NCBI GenBank assembly: GCA_026018925.1
Contig: JAKSZU010000004.1
Location: 12,540,964 to 12,604,963, forward strand
DNA from: Tupaia tana
Lineage: Eukaryota; Chordata; Mammalia; Scandentia; Tupaiidae
Direction of reading: 5' to 3'
Length of the DNA stretch: 64,000 bases
In this document: piece by piece, positions 1 to 12,100 of the stretch
Layout of the letters: each line of letters begins with the position of its first letter
Numbering within the stretch: position 1 is the first letter of the stretch
Notes under the pieces: generated by a model
What the model saw: the letters and a program-made list of their open reading frames with translations, nothing else
What the model was told of the DNA's origin: nothing
Database searches by the model: none
Position numbers and translations under genes: made by a program

Positions 1-959
1 GGCCCTTCTGTGGCTTTGGATGCCCAGCTGGGGGGCCAGGATTGAACCCACACGCTGCACCTGAAGAGCCCAAATTCTTACCCGCTGTGCTGCACACCTT
101 CCTGTGATGTCAGGACTCAGCAGGGCCATAGAGGACCAGAAACAGGCTTGAAAATGAAGTAGGAAAGGGACCAGCTGGGTCTCCTAGGAGGCCCAAGCTT
201 GCAGGCCTCTGTTCTCATCGTCAAACAGAGAACGGTCTGACCCAGCCCAGCAGCCAGGTCTCGTGGCCAGCAGAGTGACTCCCCTGGGCTAACCTCTCCC
301 CAGGCAGACTCTCACTCTGCAGGAGTGACCAGGGACTCCGGGTGCTCAGGGAGGGCCCTCTGCCCGCGCTGGAGCTTGGCTTTGCAGGAGAGCCTGACTC
401 AGGGTGACACAGGGCTTCCTCCGGGAGCCACGCCCCTGCTCAGTGGCCCGCCTCCACCACCATGTGGAAAACTGCTCCCCTGCCCCCGGGAAGGAGAGCT
501 CGACCCAGGGGTACCCTCTCAGGAATCACAGCCGATTCACTCCAACCGTCCCCGAAGGTGAGGGAAGAAGACCCTGCTTTCCTGTGGTTGTCAGGGTGCC
601 TGGAGGCTTGCAAGGGATCTCCGACTGAGAGCCTTGTGCGCTGCCCCCGGAATCGATGGCCAGCTGGGAGGGGAGCCCAGCGCAGCGACAACGGATGTGC
701 TCAGTAATTACTCCCCGTCCATCCCGGTTCGGAGCCCTGAGCTCAGGAAGCGCCTGCTCCTCTCGAGGCTGGTGGGGTGGAGGCAGGGACACAGCCCTGG
801 AGGCTGCCTAGGAGCCTCAGGTCAAGCCTCCGCCTGGCTGGGGGACCTGGGACACTGCCCCGCTCTGCGTCAGCTTACTCCTCTGTAAATGGGCATAGTC
901 ACTTTACTCCCCTCCAGGACTCCAGGGGCGTGCTCAGAACACTCAGGAGATCCTTACTA

Positions 960-1105
960 GACAACTGTTTAGTAGCCAGGTGGATCTGGGTTCGAATCCT
1001 ACCACCAGCACTAACGACAGTGAGACTCTGGGTGAGTGCCTCGACCTCACTGGACCTGTTTCTTTATCTGGACTCTGCTCCCAGGGGTGCTGGTGGCATG
1101 GGGTA
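960..1105 (+). repeat. MIR SINE fragment
   Basis: The B-box-like core GGTTCGAATCC is followed by the typical MIR run of 'tgagactctgggtgagtgcc', a C/T-rich stretch and 'tttctttatctg'. This order of words is the MIR consensus layout found across mammals. Age is high, judging from many differences. Confidence 0.65.
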
Positions 1106-1267
1106 GGCAGGACACACAAAATGCTGGAACCCAGCCCTGGCACGGGGTAGGGGCAGGGGCCTGGCAGCGTGGGGCCCTCAAGGCAGGCTGAGGCCCTTCC
1201 CCACTCCCTTCCGCTGCCCCGCCCCCCCCCCCCCCCCCCCCGCTGTGGTGGCCCCGGCTGGGGCAGG

Positions 1268-1276
1268 AAGGAAGTG
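1268..1276 (+). promoter_or_regulatory. Candidate ETS/PU.1 site near LAPTM5 start
   Basis: AAGGAAGTG fits the ETS-family core GGAA and resembles PU.1 sites. It sits about 90 bp before the start codon, with no TATA box nearby. LAPTM5 is expressed in blood cells, and TATA-less ETS-driven promoters are common in such genes. The assignment is inference from motif and place only. Confidence 0.3.
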
Positions 1277-1365
1277 AGGAGGGCAGCGTGGCTTCCCCTT
1301 TTCTGCCTGTCCAGGAGCTGGCTCTCCCCTCAGAGCCTCAGAGGAGGGGACGCGGCAGCAGCACC

Positions 1366-1452
1366 ATGGCCCCCCGCACGGCCGCCGTCAGCCAGACCTG
1401 CTGCTGCTTCAACGTGCGCATTGCCACCACCGCCCTGGCTGTCTACCACGTG
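1366..1452 (+). CDS. LAPTM5: LAPTM5 coding exon 1
   Basis: Codes residues 1-29: start MAPRTAAVSQ, the TCCCF cysteine cluster and the first half of membrane segment 1, ending YHV. The donor is GTGAGT at 1453 and the intron phase is 0. The 5' untranslated part begins at an unknown point upstream. Confidence 0.95.
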
Positions 1453-4400
1453 GTGAGTGTGCAGGCGCCCTGGGCTGTGTGCATGTGCGTGTGCACGCGC
1501 GTGGAGCCCTGCAGTGGGGAGACTGCTGCCTCCCGCCTCTGTGGGCCCAGGCCAACCCCTTCCCTGTGCCCGGCCTCACTTCCCCTCTGTCAGTGGAGAG
1601 AGCGGTGGTGGGTAGGAGCCCGCTCCTGGCCTGGGGCTCGGGCTCTGCCTCCGTGAAATGGGCAGGGCGGTGGTGTGCACGCACCGGGGCCCTCTTCGGA
1701 GAGGGGCTTGTGGGCCGGGGCTGCTTCCAGGGCGTGGGTCGTGCATCTCCCTTGGCCCTCCTGGGACCTGGGTGCTGAGGAGAGGAGACGGTGGGGAGGC
1801 AGGGCGGGGGTCCCCTGCCTTCCAGCTCAGCCACACCCCTGCCCTCGCCACAACACGGGAACTCGGGATCCTGTGCTAATGAGGAGAGGGTGCCCGGCCC
1901 CAGATCCTGTGGGGAAACTGAGGCAGCGGCCTCGGTGATTTTCTTAGGAGGCGCCTGGAATGCAGGCAGGAGGGAGTCTGTCTCCTGTGAACTCAGCGGC
2001 CGACTCCCCACTGCCGGGGGGCTGAAGGCTGGGGTCCCTGCTCTGTCCTGGTGGCCCACCTCCACCCTCAACTCCCAGCCACACCCAGCTCCCCCAGACC
2101 CAGGCTCCCTCTGGGGGTGACTCAGGGCGGTGTGAGCAGTTCTCTCTGAGCTGGGAAGAGCTTCCTCAAACTGAGCACAAACCCGCTGCGACCCAGAGCC
2201 CGCTGCGACCCAGAGCCCGCTGCCTCTGCTTCCTGCCTCAGGCTGGCTGCAGGCTATGGTGAGAGCGCGCCTTTGGAGCCCGCTCGGCGGTTAGCACACA
2301 GCGCCTGCAACTCCTGGCTTCCCGTGTCCTAGCTGTGCAGCCTCAGGCAACTAACATAACCTCTCGGAGCCTCAGTTTCTTTATCTGAAAAAGATGGGGG
2401 TGAGAAGAACAGTGCCTGTCTGGTAGGGGTGCTGTGAGGACGCGGAGTTAGCAGCTCTGAAGCCCTGTGTGCCTCCCAGTGGCCTGCCCCAGCACGCGTC
2501 CCACATGGCCCTGGAGCCAGGCTGTGGGAGGCTGGGACGCTGGCCTCGGGAGAGCTCAGCGGATGTCATGCCCGGGTCCTGCCCGTGCAGAAGCCGGCGG
2601 CCGCTGGGCTGTTCCGGCACCGGGTCTTCAGGGCCCCGCACCGAGACAGTGGCATGCGTGGAAGGGCAGCATGTGTGCAGAGGCAGCTCTGTGGCCAGCA
2701 GGTCCCTGGTCCAGATCCCGGCCTTGCCACTAACTGGCAGCGTGGCTTCTGCTGAGCCCTCTCTGGGCCTCAGCCCCCCGTGTAAAGTCCTGACAGCCAC
2801 AGGCTCTGGACAGGCTATGTAAGTGGCTGTGGCGGCAGGTGGACCCGTGGTGGCCTGGCTCCTTGTTTGGCGCCCCCCCCATAGTTGCTGTGTTCCTGCT
2901 GACGTGCACTGAGGGACGTGCCCAGCCGCCGCCCTTCTCATGGCCAGAGAAGCAGAAAGCAGACTTTCTGTACCCTCGGACGTTTCCGTGTGGGCACTGA
3001 TGCGAGGCCATAGGAGGTCCCTGTGCAGACCAAGCCGGTCCAGCTGGCTGCTGGGTCCAGAGGCTGCTGGGAGCCCGGGACTGTGTGGGATGCGAGGTTC
3101 CTTCTTGCTCTGAGACCCTCACTGTCCGCGGTTAAGATACCTGGCCGCTGGCCACAGAGCTGGAGAATGTGTGAGCCAAGTGATTAGGGAAGACTTCTTG
3201 GAGGTGGTGCCATAGACAGGAGGCACAGGCTGTGGTTGGAGGCAGTGTGGACGGGAGAGGAGAAACAGGTGTGCAAATGTGTGTGTGTGGTGTGGCTGGT
3301 GTAGGGGCACTAGAGGCCGACCTGGACGCTGGGGGAGGAGGTGGCCAGGTAGTCGAGTGAGAGCTCGCACCTTCCCTGGCACGCTCGGCTGGTGCTTGGG
3401 TGGCATGCGTCTCCGTGGTGGAGACGAAACCATGTGTCGTAGGCTGCTGGCAGCACCCCCCGGCCTCTGCTCGGTAGATGCCACAGCTCCCTGCCCCCAC
3501 CAGTGTGAAGACTCAGATGTCTTTGGACATGGGAGCAGTTACTGCCCACCGAGGACCATGCTGCACGTCGGACGCCCTCGAGCAGCCAAGGACAGGAGCT
3601 GAGCGGCCTGGGGCCGAATGGCCCCGCGCCCTGAGCTGAGGACCCTGCTCTGGGGCTGTCCCCTGCCCCCCGGTGAGCCGGCTCTCCTTCCCAGAAAGGG
3701 CAGACGGGGGCTTTCCTGTGGCTGCAGTCGGCAGCAGGTGTGTGGACAGGACCTCAAACATCTGGATGGAAAACGAGAAGCTGTCACCCAGATGTGTCGC
3801 TCACCCCTGCTGGTTGTCATCTGGGGCCGGCCATGCGTGACGACGCTGTCGCTGCTGCTGGGAGCTATTTGTGGCTCAGACTCTGGGGTGTGAAATCGTC
3901 CCCGTGGGGCTGAGGCACCTCCACGCTTCACTGCGTCATGCCGGCGTTGCTGTTGGTCTGGGGGAGTTGGTCCTCGGCTCCTGGCTGGGGTCTTCCTCGG
4001 GACCTCACTGGGCTTGTGTAGGGGACTCCGGGGCACCCGAACTCACACATGCAGATAGAGACTTTTTTTTTTTTTTTCTTTTTTTTTCTGGAGAGATTTT
4101 TGCTACAGGGCGCGTGCACTCATCAGAAAGACAGAGAGAGACAGAAAGCGAGAAATCAGCCCCCAGGGGGGATGGCCACGCCGCAGTCCCTTCTCCTCCA
4201 TTCTCCTCTCGGGATCCTGGGTATGCACACACATGTGCGGCATGAGTTTAAGCCACCAGGTCTGGGACTCGAACCGCGTTCGACTACATGGGAGTCCAGC
4301 TACATAGTCATTATGCCAACTGCTGGTCCTGACAAGGACATTTTCTAGGTTGGCCTCCTGGGTCCTGGCTTGTGGTTGCCCTAAAGCCTGTGTCGAGGGT

Positions 4401-6122
4401 GGGACCCAGGAGATCCCTAGGCCTGGACCCCCAGCCCTGCCTCCCTTCCCCGAGGTGCCTGGAGTACTGCTGGCAGAAACACATGGTCCCGGAGACTGGC
4501 AGCTGCCGTGACCCCAGCGACGGGACGTCTGGGCCTGAGGGAGGGGCTGCCGGCTGTGTGCAGGCTGGGGGGCCGGCCTGTGCTGGCAGACGCCCTGCGG
4601 ATAACAGACAGTGGCGGGTGGCGGGCGGTGCCTGGGCCCGTCTGTCCCCCGGCGCAGCAGTGGGCCTCGTGGTGGTTCTTGGTCGGGACGGCCTTCCTCG
4701 CTGGCCCCCCTCCCGTCACTGCTCCTGGATCGTCTCTGCCTCCCTGGGCTCCTCTTGTTCCCTGTGACCCCGGCAGCCTGGGGGACACTGCTTAGGCCCC
4801 TGGCCGACAGGGACTCGTCTCACGGCTTCTTCATGAGCCACCGGGCATGACGTGCTCTGCGGAGGAGGGCCTTGGAGGACAGTGCCGTTCTCGGGGGGCA
4901 CAGAGGGGTCGCGCCAGACGCAAGGCCTGTCCCTGTTGGTGGTGACCCCGAGCACCAGGCTGAGGAGTGTCTATCCGCCCCCACGGGGAGGTGACTTTCC
5001 TCCCCACCCCGTACCCCGCAGGGACATGGAAGTTGAGGAGTTGGTCTGTCCCCCAGGGTGGGGCAGCCTCCCATGTTATCAGATGCCTCTGGTGGTCTGG
5101 CTGCCCCCGGTGTTCCGGAACGACACAATCTGCCCCGGGTCAGCAGGATTTGCGGCAATCCTGGACCTCAGGTCACAGTCCAGGCCGCCACTCAGGGGCC
5201 CGTGGACCGCTCTTGCGTGGGACTGTGGACAGCCTCTGTCATTTAAAGGAGGGATCTCGGCCTCCCCGACAGACTGCAGCGCCGTCTCCCTCAGGCGGGG
5301 TGCAGCCTGGGCTCCTTCAGGCCTCTGCCCTCGGGGGCCAGCTGCCAAGGAAAACCCAACATTGATGGGTGACAGGTCATGGGGCACAGAGGAGGGTCTT
5401 AGCCTGGCCCTGGGGCTGGGAGTGGGGTTTCAGGAGGGCTTCTTGTTGGAGGAGACCCGGGTCCTCAGATGAGCAGCCCTTTGAGCACACTGGATAAAAA
5501 GGCTTTCCAGGCAGAGGGAGTGTGTGAGCGAAGGCTCGGAGTGGGAAAGGCTGTGTGCCGTGGACACTGGGGCTGGGGGAGCCATGGACTGGGGGCCGGC
5601 CACCGGATGGGAAGCAGGGGCACCAGCAGCAGGACACTGGCCTGACCCCGCATGTGTCATAGCGAAGGGGTGGTCCCTGCCTGACCCCTCTGCCCACTTC
5701 CCGGTGGAGGCAGACCTGGGACTGCCTGAGCAGGGGACCCTGGGCTGAGCCAGGGGGCGGACAGAAAAGGCCTTAGCCGGCCCACGGCTGGGCCTCCTCC
5801 TCTGGGAAGCCTTTCCCCTCACCCAGCTTCCCATGACTCATTTCTGCTTTCTTTCTTCTTTTTAGAGAGATTTTTGCTATAAGGGGCGTGCGCTTGCTGG
5901 AGAGATGGAGAGACAGACAGGAAGTGAGAAATCACCCCCTGGGGGGATGGCCACGCCGCACTCCCTTCTCCTCCACTCTCCTCTCGGGATTCTGAGCATG
6001 CATGCACACGCGCCCGGCCTGAGTTTTAAGCCACCGGGTCCAGCAGCTCGACATGCCAGGTGTGTGTGCGCACGTGTACCCAAAATCCCAAGAGGAGAAC
6101 AGAGGAGAATATATTGTGAGGG

Positions 6123-6162
<40 letters not shown>

Positions 6163-9100
6163 TGTGGTTGACTATGTGGGAGTCCAGCGAGGTAACCGCT
6201 TCGCCATTTGCTGGTCGCCCATGATTCATTTCTTCTTGATGGTCCAGCTCACAGGAAGCTTCCTTTCTCCAGAAAGTGCTCCTGGTTTTCCCTGAGTTCC
6301 TGGGCTCTTCTCCCTGCTCCACTGTGGGGGCGGTGGGCGAGGCCCTTAGGCCGGTGCCTGGCACTCACCCGTGGGGTGGCCTTAAGCAGGCAGCCTCTGC
6401 CAGGGCCGTCCAGGCGTCGAGCCCCCAGCAGGTCTGGCAGGCACAGTGCCCAGAGGGGGCGAAGGGGCCATCACAGAAGCCACCCCCTTTGAAAGTGCAC
6501 TGCCTTGGGATCTAAAAATAGGCCCCACTGCCAGGGAGGGGAAGGCCCGGTCAGAGTCTGGTAGGAACTGCCACCTTCATGCCTGGTGCCCCGGCTGGGC
6601 AGAGACGCTGTGTCCTCTGTGGCTTCCTGGAGTGGTGGGGACATTGACGGGGCGAGTGGAAGCCTTGGCTCTGCCCCAGTGCCCTGGAGAAGGGGCCGGG
6701 TCCACTGGCCATCTTCCTCACTTTTGGGGCGTGTACCCCACCTTCTAGCTTATATATTGGTGGAGGCAGGTTCGACCTGCTGCCTCAGAGGGCCCGCGGC
6801 TCTGAGGGCTGGTGGGTGCAGGGCCTCCTGGGGCCCCCTGAGACCGCCCTGGCTGGGCCAAGGCTTCTCCACCGTCGCCCTGACCCCGACCCCCCAGGAA
6901 GTGAGGATTTTATTTTGAGTTAGGGCGGTGGCCCGGAACTAGGACTTCGCTCCGAGCTCACTATGCGGTCTGTCATGTTTCCTGGGCCCGTCCTGCCCGG
7001 GGCAGGGAGGGCATAGAACCCCTGTGAGACAGGAGGCGGGTGTGGGCTGCCCGACTCAGCCCTGCTTAGGGGTGCCCAGGAGCACCCCTCCCAGCCTCTG
7101 TTGCCTCCCCTATCAGGTGGGGTCAGGAACCCCCGCTTGTGAGCACCTGACAAATGGCAGCTACACCCAGGGCGTCCGTTTACAGAAAGGGAAACTGAGG
7201 TAGGGGCGAGCGCCCTGCAGCTGTTGTCCTGCTCCTGGGGCCGGAGGGCGGGCTGTGGGCGGCCACGGTGCGTCAGCCTTCACGTCGGGAGCTTATTCTT
7301 GGAATCCTGGAGCCCGGGTGCGCAGGTCCCCCGGTTTCGCCTGCCAGCCGGGGAGAGAGGGGGCAGTGATAGGCCGCACCAGCATTCACAGGAGGCCTGC
7401 CCTCCTGAGCGCCCGGCCACCGTGGGAGCAGGGCCCAGTATGCCTGCGGGTCTTCGCTCTGAAGCGAAGCCGAGGAGTGATGGCTGGGCACCCCCTGGGA
7501 GGCGGAGGGTGCTCCCCAGAGACTGAGAAAGTGGAGGTGATTCCCACGGCCTCTGCCACCAGGACCGCGCCGGAGTTTCACCTTGGCGTCCTCTCCAGGG
7601 CCAAGGCCAGCCTCCCCGTCTTTCTTGAGCGTGGCAGGGTGGCAGCTGGCCTTGCAGGGTGGGTGCACTCGGGCTGCCCAGAGGCCAGGGGAGGGCTGGC
7701 TGCCCGCTCCAGCAGGGACGCGTCAGATGCTCGCTGTAGGCTGGCCGCCGTGCGCCCTGGCCTTTGGTGAGCCGCACCTGCTCCCTCCCCCTGTGGTGCT
7801 CAACCCTCTGTCTGCCAGCCCCTATAGCCACGTGTTCTCAGTGGGTCCACGTGTTTTCCCGGCCACACGACCGCTGCCTTTTGCTGGGGGCCACTGCAGG
7901 CGCATGGACGGCCCTGCGTCCCAGTGTGCGGTGAGGGCTGCTCACAGTCCCGCGCCTCCCGCCCCTGTTCTCAGGGTGCCGTTCTCTCCGACCCCAGCGC
8001 CCTTCCTGTTTTGGGAGAATCTCCTGTAAGATGTACCTCCTCGACCAGAGAACCTCGCGCATGGGGCCCTGTGTGCTGTGTGCTCTGGCCGGGAGCCTCT
8101 GGACCCAGCCTGGCCTGACTCATCTGTGTCCCCGGGCCCGGCAAGGTCTAGTGCCAGCTGCTTCGTTCTGTCTGTGAGCGCCCACACTGGCGAGCTCACA
8201 CAGGGACCGGAGGACACTGGAGTGCACGTCCCCACGTACTTCCACGGAGCCGATCCGCCACATGGCCCACCCAGACGGGAGCAGTGCCCCAGGCCTGGCT
8301 TGCTCCTCACCACTCCGTCGGCCCCAGGCTTCCGCCAGCGGGCTTGGCCCTGGGCACACGTGTGCTCTCAGTCGGCCTCCCGTCCGCCCTTGCGCTGGGA
8401 GCTGGGAGCCGCTCGCTCTCCCTTGTCTGGAGAGTCCCATCCCTCGGATCTCCCGCCAGCTGGGCTGCTCCCGGTTCGGGCTGGTCAGCCAGAGCAGACG
8501 TGGTCTCCAAGCAGGTGGAGGCCACAGGCCCTCTCTGCGCCCACTCTGAACCCCCGGCCAGCTGGCAGGTGCACATCACCTCGTTTACACCTCCCAGCTA
8601 CTCTGTGGGGTAGTGGATGGGGAGACTGAGGCACAGAGTGGTAAATGGCCAGTTTGGGACCACCCAGGGAGCAAGGGCAGCCCTGGGGCCCTAACCCAGG
8701 CCTGGGAGCTGGGCCCGGGGAGAGGGATGGAGGTAGAGGGAGGAGAGGGCTGTGGCCAGCATGCGGCCTCAGGACGGGTGACACCATGGCATCTGGGCTG
8801 GTGGGAGGTGGCTGGGAAGAGTGCTCTGGGGGACAGGCCCCGCCTAGCGGCTCCCTGATGAGCTGTGGCAGGAAGCAGAGGAGGGGGTGCTTCCTCTTCT
8901 GCCACCTTCCTCCTCGCCCATGCCTCTGGGTGCCCCAGGGAGAGCCTGGGCACTGAGCGTGCGTGATGGGCGACAGCAAGGATAATGGTCTGATTGCTGC
9001 GAGTCCCAGGCCCCCGAGGCCCCAGGCCCAGGGCGGAGCAGCCCTGGAGGGGAGGGGCAGGAAGACGTGGAGCTCAGGACGCCTGTGCAAACTGCCCCAT

Positions 9101-12100
9101 CTGTGGTCAGGGCTCAGGACTCCAGCCCCCCACCCCCAGACAAGAGGGACCAGCGAGCTGCAGATCTGTTAGGAGCAGTGACGTGGTGGCTGGGAAGGGG
9201 CCTGGGCCCGCCTGGTGCGTGGGGCTCCCTGAGCCTCAGCCCTTCTTCACATGTCACGGGCGTGGGGGGGGAGGGGCTGCCTGCCAGGAGATGGAGACAC
9301 AGGGCCCTCTCCTGCAGAGGGCCTGGGTTTGAACCGAGTCGAGAGCTCTGGGCTTCCCACCGCGATCTGCTTCATCTCCACTGTCACCATCCTGTCATGA
9401 GGTCCTGCCCTCGCCCATGGTCAGCAGCTGTACCAGTCCGTGTGACCACTGGGCTAGGTACCACCCCCAGCAAGGCGTGGCTGCTACCACCCGCCACCCT
9501 GTGCACCCACGCCCACTGCCCCTCCCCCAGATCCACGGGATCATCGCTGTCACCAGCACCCGCATCCTGATGGCCACCCTCCCGCCAGCTCACTCCCCAC
9601 ACCCACCCCTGTGGCATGGTTGCCGTCCCCTCGGGGTGAGAAGCCAGAGCCCCGCAGCTTGCTTCAGGGCTCAGAGCTTGACTTGGGGCTGGGCTTGGAC
9701 ACCGCGCCCCGGCTCTGACCACACAGTCCCCCGGTGTGGAGAGAGGTCAGTGACGTAGACACCGCCCTGGGACAGGCGGTGGGTGTCCGCCACCTCCTGG
9801 GCGTGGCAGAGAGCAGCCCGGGCCTGTCGCGGAGCACATTGTAGGCCAGCCGGGTACTGGCGGGCTCTGGGCCTGGGCTCTGGGTGCTGAGCAGGTGCAG
9901 GTGCAGGCTTGGGTGGCCTGTCCTGTCCCTGCCCCGGGCCCTTCTGTCCGTCGTCCCAGTGGGCCCAGATGGAAACGGAGGCGACGTTCTTCATTGAGTG
10001 GAGGGGGAATTGAGGCCAGGGAGCAGGCCTGGCCAGGGCCCACAGCTGTCCCCCATTGGCTCTGAACCCTGAGCGTCCAGGCCGAGGCTAGCTGCCAGGG
10101 CAGTGGGCAGGTAGCCAGTGAGGTGTGGAGCTGGGCCGGGCCTCGCCTGCCCTGAGCAGAGCCCCGCCTGGAGCAGGGGTGAAGGCTCCCTTTGTGACTG
10201 GCGCATTTGTGTTCTCCGCCTCCGTTTCCTCCTACCAGATGGGGGAGTTGCCTCTCTTGCGTGGTTTGGGGGGTGCAAGTCTGTGTGGGTCGGTTTGAGC
10301 CCGCAGCGGGCACCAGGGAAACGGGCCCCTCTCCACCCCTTTCCTAGGGAGCCCCAGGTGCTGGCGCGGAGCCCGTCCACCCTTCTGGGGGGGGGGGGCA
10401 GGGCCTGCACCACCCTGCAGGTGGGCCGGCAGAGGGTCTGAGTCAGGCTCTGGGTGGCCCGGCTCTGTGGCCTCGGGCTGGCCCTGCCCTCTTTGAGCCT
10501 CAGGGTTCTCATCTGGCTGACGGAGACAGAGTCCGCCCCGCTCCTGACGCAGGTTGTTGAGAAGGGAAATGGGGTGAAGGGGGCGCTGGTTTTGAGCACA
10601 GTGGTTTTACAAAAGCTGAAACCCTCAGCGCCCACTCCTTGCACAGGCGCTGGAAGAGACTGCGGAGGGAGGAGGAGGGGGCCCCTACCCCACCGGGCGC
10701 CGGCATAGTTGTGGGGAAAGGGTGAGGAGAATGTCCTGGGCTTGGACTCTGGCCCTGCAGATGACCAGTGGGAGGCCTCGGGCAGGTCCCTGGACCTCCC
10801 TGGGCTCTGCTTTCTCCCGTGAAGCTGGCGGGAGTGCTAAGAGTTGCTTTCTCAGGTCGCAGGAGGACTGCCTGGCTTGGAGGTGGCTGTCCGAGCGTCC
10901 CTCCCCAGTGGCCTTTCCTTGGGACCCTGGCTATTGAGGAGGCATGGCTGGGGGCTAGTGGCCAGGCTGCAGGGAGCGGCCGGGCAGCGGCCATCCTCAG
11001 GGCAGACCAAGGGGTTGCAGGCGGGGGCCATGGGTTGGCAGGGGTCTCCAAAGTGGCGTGGCGGCCAGAGGGCATGGGGCCGCCTCAGTCATTCAATCAA
11101 GTTCTGGATGCATTTCCAGATATCCGTGTGTGATTCCATGCTGCGCCGGGACAGCAGTGTGCGCACACGATCTAGAGAGGGACCCGGGCGTGCAGGCTTC
11201 GCTGGCAGGTGGCCTATCTGCGCCCCTGGCCAGCAGGGCTCGAGGGACCTGAGAGTCGGGAGGGTGGGAGGCACCAACGGCGCCGGGAGCCATGGCCTGG
11301 ACCTCTAAGCTGCCCCAGCCTGCGGTGTGTCCTTGGGCGAGCCGGCCAACCTCTCTGGGCTGTAAAACAAGCGGAGACAGCTTGTACACGAGCGGGAGGA
11401 GCCCCCAGCGACCTGGGCGTCTGGCTCTGAGCTCGGTCCAGGCCTCAGATAATTGTGGACGGCTGGCACCTCAGTGGCCGCCTTCTCAGACCCACGCTCG
11501 AGGCTCCACGTCCTCTGAGCGCAGCTGCGGGTGCTTGGTGTTCTCAGACCAGCAGGGCACCCCGTTCTGTCCGGACGGAGCTGTCGTCTGCCTCCTGTTC
11601 TCGCTCTCACTAGGCCTGACACTGGGCAGGGAAGAGCTGGGCTCCCACCTCCGGGGCAAAGGGGCCGCCTGCCTCGCTCAGCGCTGTTTCCTGTGGGTGC
11701 CCGCCCCCGCCCCCCGGGCTGCCGCGGCTCCCTGGGGAGCTGAAGCCTTGTGCTCACCCTACATTGGCGCTGTCAGCCCACACTGCCCCTGGCCCCGCCC
11801 CGCTGCTCTGGGGATGCTTCCCTGCCCAAGCAGGGGCTGCTCCGGAGTGCCGCCCGGCCCTGAGCTGGGCGCTTCGCAAACGCAGGGCCATGTACTTCTC
11901 ACTGAGTGTGCCCACCGCTGCTCTCTGGGCGAGGGAGCCGAGTGTGCCCACCGCTGCTCTCTGGGCGAGGGAGCCGAGTGTGCCCACAGCTGCTCTCTGG
12001 GCGAGGGAGCCGAGTGTGCCCACAGCTGCTCTCTGGGCGAGGGAGCCGAGTGTGCCCACAGCTGCTCTCTGGGTGAGGGAGCTCAGACATGAAGTGCTTT

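Larger units (their letters stand above)
1..1365. other. Upstream region of LAPTM5, no gene seen
   Basis: No exon of a recognised gene is seen here. Bases 1-100 look like the worn tRNA-related head of a SINE read on the minus strand (a B-box-like GGATTGAACCC). Fragments that look like MIR lie near 820-895 and 960-1100. A run of C occupies about 1220-1241. The last 100 bases should include the LAPTM5 promoter and 5' untranslated exon, whose exact start cannot be read from sequence. Confidence 0.6.

Noticed and set aside
1288..1365. In-frame extension of LAPTM5 upstream of 1366
   Set aside because: The open frame begins at a GTG, not an ATG. The ATG at 1366 has a strong Kozak context and gives the human N-terminus length.
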